NCBI GenBank assembly: GCA_024275555.1
Contig: JAJRYW010000584.1
Coordinates: 1-8,985 of the forward strand
Direction: 5' to 3'
From: Calditrichota bacterium
GTDB lineage: Bacteria; Calditrichota; Calditrichia; RBG-13-44-9; J075
DNA length: 8,985 nucleotides
The position numbers and the translations under genes are program-made. Below, in pieces: positions 1-6,709 of this stretch. The notes beneath the pieces were generated by a model. It searched no databases. It was not told where the DNA came from and saw only the letters and a program-made list of their open reading frames with translations. Each line of letters begins with the position of its first letter. The stretch's first letter is position 1.

Positions 1-290
1 CTTCTTCTCGTAGCAGGCGCCTGCGTGGAACGTTCATTTCTGCAAAGTTCCGTTTTCAGTTTGCTCTCTATTCGGGAGGCAATTCTGTTAAAACAACGCT
101 CAAACCCGGGGAGTTTTGCTTTCGCCGCACAGTCTTTTCTGCCGACAGATTTCTCGCCCATCCGGGGCTTCGAAATGACAACCGGGGACCCCACCTGTCA
201 GTTTCACGACCGGACGGCGTTGCTGCGAATGAAGCGAAGCGCTCGATCCGCTGCCAATCCCGGGCAAGCCCCACTTTCTATTGAATTCTT
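1..290. other. Gene-poor leader with palindromic repeat material
   Basis: I see no convincing gene here. The open frames on both strands lack a ribosome binding site, and their translations look like random low-complexity sequence. The stretch holds a perfect 12-bp palindrome (13-24), an 8-bp palindrome GAACGTTC (28-35), and an inverted repeat at 172-205 that resembles dispersed intergenic repeats. It may be the far end of the previous intergenic region. Nothing shows which gene lies to the left. Confidence 0.5.
172..205. repeat. Imperfect inverted repeat, probable dispersed intergenic repeat
   Basis: The arm GAAATGACA (172-180) pairs with TGTCAGTTTC (196-205) with one bulged G. Between them lies a GGGGACCCC core. 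Sequences with GAAATGACA facing TGTCA-TTTC are a common style of dispersed intergenic repeat in several bacterial genomes. That this copy belongs to such a family is inference. There is no T-tract, so it is not an intrinsic terminator. Confidence 0.4.
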
Positions 291-319
291 TTGCCCATCT
301 CCCCGTTGCCGCTTATATT
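291..319 (+). promoter_or_regulatory. Sigma70-type promoter of the SulP-polB pair
   Basis: The -35 box TTGCCC (291-296) and the -10 box TATATT (314-319) are separated by exactly 17 bp. Transcription would start near 326, about 20 nt before the GTG start at 347. The Shine-Dalgarno sequence falls inside this short leader. No LexA-like CTGT-N8-ACAG box is visible nearby, so there is no sign of SOS control of the downstream polymerase gene. Confidence 0.6.
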
Positions 320-331
320 AACCGTCCCAAA

Positions 332-339
332 AGGTGAGG
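332..339 (+). promoter_or_regulatory. Ribosome binding site fixing the GTG start at 347
   Basis: AGGTGAGG lies 7 nt before GTG at 347 and supports this non-ATG start. The first in-frame internal ATG, at codon 30 (434), falls at the start of the first membrane segment and would remove the N-terminal tail. Confidence 0.6.
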
Positions 340-346
340 TAAAGGA

Positions 347-2602
347 GTGGCCGTTCAAGAAACTTCAGGATTGAAGACGCACCCCGCAGGCAGCGCATCC
401 GTTTCTCAAATCGTTCCCAGTATTTCGGCCGGAATGGTAAACGGAATTCTGATTGTCATTTTTCAGAGCGCCTACGCAGCGATGATTTTTTCCGGCGACC
501 TGTCCCCTTTCCTTTCCCGGGGGATCGGTTTCTTGCTTGGCGGCGCTTTCCTGATGGGGCTGACTGTCGCGATCACCAGTTCCTATCACTCCAACGTTAC
601 CGCCCCGCAGGACGCCTCTACCGCCATCATGGCTGTCATTGCCGCCACGATGGCCGGGAGCATGTCGACCCAGGAACCCCGGGTCGTTTTTATTTCCGTC
701 CTGTTCGCTATGATGCTGACCACCCTAACCGCCGGGGTAGTGCTGATTACCCTGGGAACTTTCCGGCTGGGAAATTTAATCCGTTTTATCCCTTACCCGG
801 TGGTCGGCGGTTTTTTGGCCGGCACCGGCTGGATTCTTATCAAAGGGGCACTGGGGATTATGTCCGGGCAAGCCATTTCCCTGGAGAATTGGATCAACCT
901 GTTTTCGGGAAGCAGCCTCTTCAAATGGCTGCCGGGCCTGCTATTTGCTTTGATCCTCTTCGCGGCCCTGCGCCGTTTCCGCCATTTTTTAACCATGCCT
1001 ATTGCCATTTTGCTGGCAATCATTCTCTTTTATACAGTACTGTTTCTTAGCGGCGTTTCTCCGGAGCAAGCCCGTCTGGAGGGCTGGCTTCTCTCTAAAT
1101 TGGATGGCGGTATCAGCTGGCAGCCGCCCGTCCCGGCCGACCTGGCCCGGGTCAATTGGGGGGCAATTTTCCAGCAATCCGGGGAGTTGGTCACGGTGAT
1201 TATCATCAGCGCCATCTCGCTGTTGCTCAACGCCAGCGGGTTGGAATTGGTAGCGCGCCAGGAAATCGACTTGAACCGCGAATTGCGTTCGGCCGGCCTG
1301 GCCAACCTGCTGGCCGGATGGCTGGGGAGTCCCGTCGGCTATATGTCGCTTAGCCTGACCGCCCTGAGCCATCGAATCGGCTCCCGCAGCCGTCTCTCCG
1401 GAATCGTTTCCGCCAGTCTGTGCGGCCTGACCCTGCTGGCCGGCCTGGGCATCTCCGCCTACTTTCCCCGCCCGCTATTAGGCGGTTTGCTGTTTTACCT
1501 GGGGCTTACTTTCCTGGTGGAGTGGCTCTACCACTCCTGGAAACGGCTCCCCCGGGCGGAATATTTGCTGGTCATCATCATCCTGTTGACCATTGCCGTA
1601 CTGGGTTTCCTGCCCGGTATGTTCTTAGGGGTGTTAATCGCCGGAGCGTTGTTTGTGATCAACTACAGCCGCATCAATGTAGTGAAACATACCTTGAGCG
1701 GGGAGAATTACCGCAGCAATGTCGACCGGGCCCCGGAACAGCAACGCCAACTGGATCAGCGGGGCGGGCAGCTTTATATCCTGCAATTACAAGGCTACAT
1801 CTTCTTTGGCACCGCCAACAACTTGCTGGATCAGGTCAAGCGACGCTTCCACGATCCCCAGCAGCCCTTACAACTGTTGGTGCTGGATTTTCGCCTGGTC
1901 AACGGCCTGGACTCCTCCGCCCTGAACAGTTTTGCCAAACTGATGCTCCTGGAAGAAACCCTGGGGTTCCGGGTCATCTTCAGCCACCTGTCCCCCAAGA
2001 CAGAAGAGCTTTTCCGGGTTGGGGGCGTTTTGGATGAGGCCTCCGACCGGCTTTTCCCGGATCTGGATCGCGCGGTGGAGTGGTGCGAGAATCAAATCCT
2101 GGCCTTAAGCTCAGAGCAGATTAGCGCTCCCCCGGAGGCGCCGTTATCCAAATTTTTTTCATCGCTGTTCCGGGAACCGGCCGCCCCGCCCCTGCTCTCC
2201 CTGCCGGAGTTCCTTAACCGCCTGAACAGCTACCTGACCCATCGCGCCTATCCGCGCGGGGAATATATTATCCGCCAGGGCGCCCCGCCCAGCGGTCTTT
2301 ATTTTATCGAAGCCGGGCAGGTAACCGCCCAATTGGAGCAGGAAGACAGCCCGCCGCTGCGGCTACGAACCATGAACGCCGGAACCGTGGTTGGAGAGTT
2401 AGGCGTTTATTTAGGGACGCCCGCCAGCGCCGCCGTGGTGGCAGAGGGGGACTGTCAGATCTATTTCTTGTCCCTGGAACAATTAAACCGCATGGAACAG
2501 GAGGCCCCCAAGATGGCCGGAATGATTCATAAATTTATGATCCGCATTTTAGGCGAACGGCTGATCAACAGCAATAAGACCATTCGAGCCTTGCTCAGTT
2601 AA
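347..2602 (+). CDS. SulP-family anion transporter with STAS and cyclic-nucleotide-binding domains
   Basis: This is a predicted inner-membrane anion transporter of the SulP/SLC26 family (751 aa). The substrate, such as sulfate or bicarbonate, cannot be told from sequence. Residues about 25-440 contain 12-14 hydrophobic membrane segments. A STAS domain (about 473-580) has the LDFRLVNGLDSS core at 513-524. A cNMP-binding domain (about 620-740) has GELGVYLG at 683-690. The GTG start is chosen because AGGTGAGG (332-339) lies 7 nt upstream; an upstream GTG at 334 stops at once. This SulP-STAS-cNMP architecture is known in bacteria, but its ligand and role are poorly defined. One oddity: the Arg that normally contacts the cyclic nucleotide phosphate is missing, and residues 691-697 read TPASAAV. 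The gene is followed after 16 bp by polB, probably in one transcript. Confidence 0.93.
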   Translation: MAVQETSGLKTHPAGSASVSQIVPSISAGMVNGILIVIFQSAYAAMIFSGDLSPFLSRGIGFLLGGAFLMGLTVAITSSYHSNVTAPQDASTAIMAVIAATMAGSMSTQEPRVVFISVLFAMMLTTLTAGVVLITLGTFRLGNLIRFIPYPVVGGFLAGTGWILIKGALGIMSGQAISLENWINLFSGSSLFKWLPGLLFALILFAALRRFRHFLTMPIAILLAIILFYTVLFLSGVSPEQARLEGWLLSKLDGGISWQPPVPADLARVNWGAIFQQSGELVTVIIISAISLLLNASGLELVARQEIDLNRELRSAGLANLLAGWLGSPVGYMSLSLTALSHRIGSRSRLSGIVSASLCGLTLLAGLGISAYFPRPLLGGLLFYLGLTFLVEWLYHSWKRLPRAEYLLVIIILLTIAVLGFLPGMFLGVLIAGALFVINYSRINVVKHTLSGENYRSNVDRAPEQQRQLDQRGGQLYILQLQGYIFFGTANNLLDQVKRRFHDPQQPLQLLVLDFRLVNGLDSSALNSFAKLMLLEETLGFRVIFSHLSPKTEELFRVGGVLDEASDRLFPDLDRAVEWCENQILALSSEQISAPPEAPLSKFFSSLFREPAAPPLLSLPEFLNRLNSYLTHRAYPRGEYIIRQGAPPSGLYFIEAGQVTAQLEQEDSPPLRLRTMNAGTVVGELGVYLGTPASAAVVAEGDCQIYFLSLEQLNRMEQEAPKMAGMIHKFMIRILGERLINSNKTIRALLS

Positions 2603-2618
2603 TCCGCCGCCCGAGATC

Positions 2619-4913
2619 ATGAAAATACACAGCAACATTTTTCTGTTGACCGGCGAATGGCAGGACGAGGGAAATCGCTGCATTCTCCGCTACTATGGCG
2701 TCTCTGAAGAACACGGCCCCATTGAAATTCTCTTTGATGACCAGCAGCCGGTTTTTTTCATTACCCGGGGCGCTCAACTGCCGGCCCGCTACACCCACCT
2801 GCGTCGCAAACCGCTTACTCTGCGTAATTTTGATTTCCTGGAGGTAGACGCCCTCTACTTCCCGACCCAAAAGGCCTTGCTGAGCGCCGCCAAAGATTTG
2901 CAGAAAAACGGCATTCCCTGTTATGAGGCCGACCTGCGCCCGGAACGGCGCTACTTGATGGAGCGTTACATCAACGCCCAGGCGGAAATATCCGGGGAGG
3001 CCCGGCAACACGCCCGACTCATGACGGTGCGAAATCCCCGGATGAAGCCCGCCATTTTCACACCGACCCTGAAGAGCGCCTCGCTTGATATCGAGATTGG
3101 GGTGGAGAGCAATCGCCTCTACTCCATCGGCGTCGAGGTGCGGCAGGGCAAGCAGAAGCACAACGAAAAGGTGTTTATGCTGGGCGACGCCCATCCCAAC
3201 GCCCCGGCGTACCTGAGCTTTTATGCGGATGAACGATCGCTGCTGAAGGCTTTCCTGGAATGGTGGCAATCCGCCGATCCGGATGTGCTCATCGGCTGGC
3301 AGGTCATCAACTTTGATTTGCGGTTTTTGCAGCAAAAGTGCCGCGACCTGGGCGTCTTGTTTACGCTGGGGCGCGCCAATCGTCTGGCCTCGCTCTATAA
3401 ACAGTCCGGAGGCGGTTTACATGCCGATATTCCCGGGCGAGTGGTGCTGGACGGACCGGCCAGCCTGCGCCGGGCTTTTTATACCTTTGAAGAATATTCG
3501 CTGGAATTTGTGGCGCAACAGCTCCTGGGGGTGGGCAAAACCATCACCCCGGGCCAGGATAAAATTCAGGAAATCGAATCCTACTTCGAGCAGGATAAAA
3601 TTAAGCTGGCCGAGTATAATTTACAGGATTGCCGGCTGGTAAGCGATATTTTCCAAACCACGGGCCTGATCGATCTGTACCTGAAGCGCTCCCAAATTTC
3701 CGGTTTGCTGCTGAACCAGGTCGGCATGTCCGTGGCCGCCTTTGACCACTTTTACCTGCCCCGGCTGCACCGCAAGGGGTTTGTGGCCGTCAACACCCGG
3801 GATGTGAAACCGGAAGGCCAGGCGCCCGGCGGCTATGTGATGGAGCCTGCCCCGGGGATTTATGAGCACGTGGCAGTGCTGGATTTTAAGAGTCTGTATC
3901 CCAGCATTATCCGCACTTTTTGCATCGATCCGCTATCGCGGCTGATGGCCTCCAAAGACCCCATCGAGACGCCTACCGGCTTCCGTTTTTCGGCAACGGA
4001 ACACATCCTGCCGGCATTTATCGGCGACCTGATGGCCCAGCGCGCCGAGGCAAAACAACAGGGAGACAGCCGCCTCAGCCAGGCTATCAAAATCTTAATG
4101 AACAGTTTCTATGGCGTAATGGGCTCCCACGGATGCCGGTTCTATCATCCCGACCTGCCGGCCGCCATCACCTCCACCGGGCAGTGGCTATTGAAGGAGT
4201 GCCGGCGCTATTTGGAAGAGAAGGGCTACCAGGTGCTCTACGGCGACACCGATTCACTATTTGTGCAACTCCCCACCCCGGACGACCAGGGCGCAAATTT
4301 GGCCGAACTGCTCAACGACCACATAACCGAAAAGCTGGCGGAATTCCGGGTAACTTCACACCTGGAAATCGAATACGAAAAGCTGTACCACAAATTTGTC
4401 TTGCCCCTGGCCCGCAGTTCTTCCGGGGGGGCGCGGAAACGCTATGTCGGTTTAATCGGAGATGTGCAGAACCCGCAATTGGAGTTGGTGGGCATGGAAT
4501 ATGTGCGCTCCGACTGGACCCAGTTGGCCAAAGATTTTCAGTATGAATTGTATTTGCGGGTGCTGACCGGCCAGCCCTACCGGGAGTGGATATGCGGGAT
4601 GGTAAAACAACTGCTGAAGGGCGAATTGGATCAGAAACTGGTCTACCACAAGCGCCTGCGGAAACCCGTGGATGAATATACCCGGCATGTTTCTCCCCAG
4701 GTGCGGGCCGCCCGGATGCTGGGGAAACCGGTGCGCCGCGTATCTTATCTGCAAACCGTGCAGGGAGCTACACCCCTGGAGCTTCATCCCACCAATATTG
4801 ATTACCAGCATTATATCGACAAACAGCTCCGGCCGGTTGCCGACGCCCTGTTGGGATTGCTGAACACCTCGTTTGATGAGATTGTCTACTCCGGGCAGTT
4901 GTCGTTGTTCTGA
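2619..4913 (+). CDS. polB: DNA polymerase II (family B, with 3'-5' exonuclease)
   Basis: This is a complete E. coli-type DNA polymerase II (764 aa; E. coli Pol II is 783 aa). The family acts in replication restart and in repair or translesion synthesis. All catalytic motifs are visible. Exo I is LDIE (D157, E159), Exo II is NFD (D233), and Exo III is YNLQD (Y333, D337). Motif A is DFKSLYPSI (D422-I430), motif B is KILMNSFYG (K491-G499), and motif C is YGDTDS (D543, D545). KRYVGL (607-612) matches the family KKRY-G motif. The protein ends in GQLSLF, matching the beta-clamp-binding tail of E. coli Pol II (GQLGLF). Upstream, only a weak GAG lies close to the ATG, so translation may depend on coupling to the SulP gene 16 bp upstream. 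No SOS box is seen. A strong terminator follows. Confidence 0.97.
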   Translation: MKIHSNIFLLTGEWQDEGNRCILRYYGVSEEHGPIEILFDDQQPVFFITRGAQLPARYTHLRRKPLTLRNFDFLEVDALYFPTQKALLSAAKDLQKNGIPCYEADLRPERRYLMERYINAQAEISGEARQHARLMTVRNPRMKPAIFTPTLKSASLDIEIGVESNRLYSIGVEVRQGKQKHNEKVFMLGDAHPNAPAYLSFYADERSLLKAFLEWWQSADPDVLIGWQVINFDLRFLQQKCRDLGVLFTLGRANRLASLYKQSGGGLHADIPGRVVLDGPASLRRAFYTFEEYSLEFVAQQLLGVGKTITPGQDKIQEIESYFEQDKIKLAEYNLQDCRLVSDIFQTTGLIDLYLKRSQISGLLLNQVGMSVAAFDHFYLPRLHRKGFVAVNTRDVKPEGQAPGGYVMEPAPGIYEHVAVLDFKSLYPSIIRTFCIDPLSRLMASKDPIETPTGFRFSATEHILPAFIGDLMAQRAEAKQQGDSRLSQAIKILMNSFYGVMGSHGCRFYHPDLPAAITSTGQWLLKECRRYLEEKGYQVLYGDTDSLFVQLPTPDDQGANLAELLNDHITEKLAEFRVTSHLEIEYEKLYHKFVLPLARSSSGGARKRYVGLIGDVQNPQLELVGMEYVRSDWTQLAKDFQYELYLRVLTGQPYREWICGMVKQLLKGELDQKLVYHKRLRKPVDEYTRHVSPQVRAARMLGKPVRRVSYLQTVQGATPLELHPTNIDYQHYIDKQLRPVADALLGLLNTSFDEIVYSGQLSLF

Positions 4914-4944
4914 ACGGAGATCGTCGAAGCCAATCAACCGAAAT

Positions 4945-4980
4945 GAAAAAAGGGCCTGCCAAGCGGCAGGCCCTTTTTTC
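4945..4980. terminator. Bidirectional intrinsic terminator between convergent genes
   Basis: This is a perfect 16-bp inverted repeat (4945-4960 with 4965-4980) around a 4-nt AAGC loop. The GC-rich 9-bp core GGGCCTGCC is flanked by A6 on one side and T6 on the other, so it can end transcripts from both directions. It lies between polB (rightward, stop at 4913) and the response regulator (leftward, stop at 4995). Confidence 0.95.
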
Positions 4981-4994
4981 AAGAAGAGTTTTCC

Positions 4995-5471
4995 CTATCG
5001 CAGTAATTTTGCCAGGATAATTCCCAGGATCAGCCAGACCGGGATGGAGAACAGCAGCGCCCAGACAAACCCCTGGATGGTGCTGAGCCGGTCGCGCAGG
5101 TTTTTCTTCTCAAAAGAACGCTCGATGCGCAGTTTTACATCTTCCATGTGGAATGGTTTGGTGATGTAATCATAGGCGCCTTTTTTAATGGCTTCCACAG
5201 CGGTCTCGATTGACGGATAACCGGTGATCATCAAAAAGATGACGTCTTTATCCCGCTCCCGGACTTTTTTGAGCAACTCCAGACCGTCAATTGTGGGCAT
5301 AAGCAGGTCGGAAACCACTAAATCAAAGGCTCCCGGTTCAAACTTGTTCAAGGCATCTTCGCCGTCGTGTGCGGTGACCACTTCGTATCCAAGTGTATCA
5401 AGGTAGCTGGAGAGCACCTCGCGAATATTCTCTTCATCATCTACCACCATCACCCGTCCGATTTTCTTCAT
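4995..5471 (-). CDS. Single-domain response regulator with C-terminal transmembrane helix
   Basis: This is a two-component receiver protein (158 aa). The CheY-like receiver domain spans residues about 5-120 and has all key residues: acidic pair D11/D12, phosphoacceptor D55 (in VVSDLLMP), switch T83 and K105 (in TKPF). There is no DNA-binding or enzymatic output domain. Instead, a short charged linker (about 117-130) leads to one strongly hydrophobic helix at about 134-154, followed by a basic end (K155, R158). The protein is therefore predicted to be anchored in the inner membrane with the receiver in the cytoplasm. A strong AGGAGG (5476-5481) lies 4 nt before the ATG. No histidine kinase is present in the window. 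Such a protein could act as a phosphate sink or as a localized protein-protein switch; that is inference. Confidence 0.95.
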   Translation of the reverse strand: MKKIGRVMVVDDEENIREVLSSYLDTLGYEVVTAHDGEDALNKFEPGAFDLVVSDLLMPTIDGLELLKKVRERDKDVIFLMITGYPSIETAVEAIKKGAYDYITKPFHMEDVKLRIERSFEKKNLRDRLSTIQGFVWALLFSIPVWLILGIILAKLLR

Positions 5472-5528
5472 CTTTCCTCCTCAGTGAAAAAGCAGACTTG
5501 GACCGAAAACTTAGAAATAATTTTTAAT

Positions 5529-5559
5529 ATTATCAACTACTTCTTGCATGATTTTACAA
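5529..5559 (-). promoter_or_regulatory. Weak candidate promoter of the response regulator gene
   Basis: On the minus strand, TTGTAA (5554-5559) and GATAAT (5529-5534) are separated by 19 bp, which is longer than ideal. The leader would be about 50 nt. The surrounding AT-richness makes chance matches likely. Confidence 0.3.
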
Positions 5560-5574
5560 ATAAATAAATAGTCG

Positions 5575-5594
5575 CGATAATATGAGCATTATCG
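5575..5594. promoter_or_regulatory. Fur-box-like dyad upstream of the response regulator
   Basis: Perfect 7-bp arms CGATAAT (5575-5581) and ATTATCG (5588-5594) flank a 6-nt centre. The arms match the outer halves of the classical Fur box (GATAAT...ATTATC), but the centre is one base short and does not match. Read leftward, the same dyad can form a weak hairpin before an AT-rich tract, so a terminator for the 72-aa gene is an alternative. Confidence 0.3.
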
Positions 5595-5853
5595 ACAAAC
5601 CGCTACAGGGAATAAGGCTCTATTTAACCTGGGTTTTTTCTATAATTCGTGACCATCGACAGATAATCAGGAAACTGTATCATAGAAATATTGTTGTCAG
5701 CATTCCACGACAGGGAGGAAAAAACCGGTTCACATTGTAGCGCAACAATCCGTCAGGTTCAAACCTTCCCGCCGCCCGCAGATGTTTCTCCGGAAGCAAT
5801 CCGCAACCGAATTGAAAATTGAGTTGCAGCAAGAGGGCTTGGAGGGCCGCATC
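5595..5853. other. Intergenic spacer, no gene seen
   Basis: This is part of the AT-rich gap between the response regulator gene and the small leftward gene. I see no gene in it. A Shine-Dalgarno-like GGGAGG (5713-5718) faces right, but no start codon with an open frame follows it. A short TTCAAA motif near 5760 recalls a tRNA T-loop, but no tRNA can be folded around it. Confidence 0.4.
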
Positions 5854-6072
5854 TTATTCAACGACCAGGGCTTTTATGGCAGAATAATTTTGAGCGACGG
5901 CTTCGCCGGCATGGAGCCAGTATCGCAATACTTCCTGGGCCTGGCGCTCATTCAGATGAGGAAATTGTTCCAGGATGCGCGGAACAGCGACAAATAAATT
6001 ATTGATGGTTGACGACGATTGCTCGCTTAAAAAATTGATTAATTCGTCATCGATAAACCTGGGGCGGTACAT
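5854..6072 (-). CDS. Small hypothetical protein (72 aa)
   Basis: I do not recognise this protein. The frame runs farther upstream to 6207, but I place the start at 6072 because GGAG (6080-6083) sits 7 nt before this ATG. The extra 45 N-terminal residues of the longer version look non-coding. The 72-residue product begins with MYRPRFIDDELINFL and is soluble. It has two predicted amphipathic helical stretches, including one around residues 31-52 (LEQFPHLNERQAQEVLRYWL), and no cysteines or membrane segment. The hydrophobic spacing suggests a small helical bundle or a helix-turn-helix-like fold, which is inference. It points the same way as the response regulator gene, but 382 bp separate them, so co-transcription is uncertain. 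No clear promoter was found: a TATAAT at 6089-6094 is too close to the start. Confidence 0.6.
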   Translation of the reverse strand: MYRPRFIDDELINFLSEQSSSTINNLFVAVPRILEQFPHLNERQAQEVLRYWLHAGEAVAQNYSAIKALVVE

Positions 6073-6375
6073 AATATTTCTCCGATCAATTATAAAGATG
6101 TTTTTTAATAGTATCGTCCCAAAGCAAAGACCCTTTAGTTTTAAGGGGTTGGCCCTGCACTGCGCCGGTCTTCCCGCCTCGATTGCCGGTTTAATTTGTT
6201 CGAGCAAATATTGCCATTTCGCTGATTTTTACTGATAACTGATGTTACGCGCTTATCGGTTTTTTGCGGTTGAGTCACAGGGAACTCCGAGAAACGATTA
6301 AATATAAAGCTCTGTCTAACTAAATGTTATTATTGTCATTATTGAGACGTGAATTAGTTTCCGAAAAGATGAAAT

Positions 6376-6510
6376 GTATTTGTGTCGTTGCCTTCATGCC
6401 ATAGTAATGTCCCCCCTTAATCCCTCCCGGCTGGCCGGTTTCCCTCCCCGGTTTCGGGGAGGGCCGGGGTGGGGAAATTTCACTTGATAACTGTCCGGCT
6501 ACACAAATAC
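6376..6510. mobile_element. MITE-like element with 10-bp terminal inverted repeats
   Basis: A perfect 10-bp inverted repeat, GTATTTGTGT (6376-6385) and ACACAAATAC (6501-6510), bounds a 135-bp segment. Inside is a GC-rich palindromic block, including CCCTCCCCG (6442-6450) pairing perfectly with CGGGGAGGG (6455-6463) across a GTTT loop. It sits in otherwise AT-rich DNA. The layout resembles a non-autonomous miniature transposable element or a REP-like dispersed repeat. No target-site duplication is evident and nothing in it is coding, so the classification is tentative. Confidence 0.45.
6442..6463. repeat. GC-rich hairpin inside the MITE-like element
   Basis: A perfect 9-bp stem with a 4-nt loop is flanked by further C-rich (6411-6430) and G-rich (6464-6474) tracts that can partly extend the pairing. 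No T-tract follows it and no gene ends near it, so it is more likely a repeat than a terminator. Confidence 0.6.
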
Positions 6511-6651
6511 GCCCAATTTAATTGTCCCGCTGTGGGAAACTCGCTCATCATATTTAAACAATTTCATTTTCATACTAATTCACGGGTCTATAAGAATCTC
6601 TGCAGCTCTGCGGCAAATTGCGTAACATGAGCTGATAAATTGAAATCGTTC

Positions 6652-6680
6652 TTGGAATGTCAACGCCGGAATAGTATATT
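6652..6680 (+). promoter_or_regulatory. Promoter of the DUF1579-type gene
   Basis: TTGGAA (6652-6657) and TATATT (6675-6680) are 17 bp apart, a good sigma70-type match. TATTTTTG (6677-6684) also fits the TAnnTTTG -7 motif of Bacteroidetes promoters. A small dyad, GTATA (6674-6678) with TATAC (6685-6689), overlaps the -10 box. Transcription would start near 6687, leaving a leader of about 23 nt. Confidence 0.6.
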
Positions 6681-6709
6681 TTTGTATACCATTTAACCCG
6701 GAGGTCTTT

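Larger units (their letters stand above)
6236..6650. other. Long intergenic region with a MITE-like element
   Basis: No gene is supported on either strand. The stretch lies upstream of two diverging genes: the 72-aa gene leftward and the DUF1579-type gene rightward. Its main content is the inverted-repeat element at 6376-6510; the rest is AT-rich and without recognisable signals. An open minus-strand frame (6580-6915) overlaps the DUF1579-type gene and is its antisense shadow. Confidence 0.5.

Noticed and set aside
25..321. Open frame of 98 codons before the transporter gene
   Set aside because: It starts at a GTG with no ribosome binding site, has no recognisable domain, and overlaps the inverted repeat and the predicted promoter.
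1420..2037. 205-codon frame inside the transporter gene
   Set aside because: It is a frame-shifted shadow of the membrane and STAS coding sequence, with proline/arginine-rich composition and no start signal.
2595..3335. Long leftward open frame (246 codons) inside polB
   Set aside because: It is entirely antisense to well-conserved polymerase sequence and has no family features; it is a codon-bias shadow.
5750..5780. tRNA-like T-loop (GGTTCAAACC)
   Set aside because: The T-stem does not pair over five bases, and no anticodon or D-arm can be found upstream.
5782..5997. Rightward 71-codon frame opposite the small leftward gene
   Set aside because: It lacks a Shine-Dalgarno sequence and mirrors the leftward frame, which has GGAG at a proper distance.
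6089..6094. TATAAT (minus strand) as promoter of the 72-aa gene
   Set aside because: Transcription would begin inside the ribosome binding site, and no -35 box is found at a suitable distance.
6232..6265. Weak hairpin (CTGATAA / TTATCGG) followed by six T
   Set aside because: The stem is AT-rich with a wobble and a 14-nt loop, and no rightward gene ends before it.
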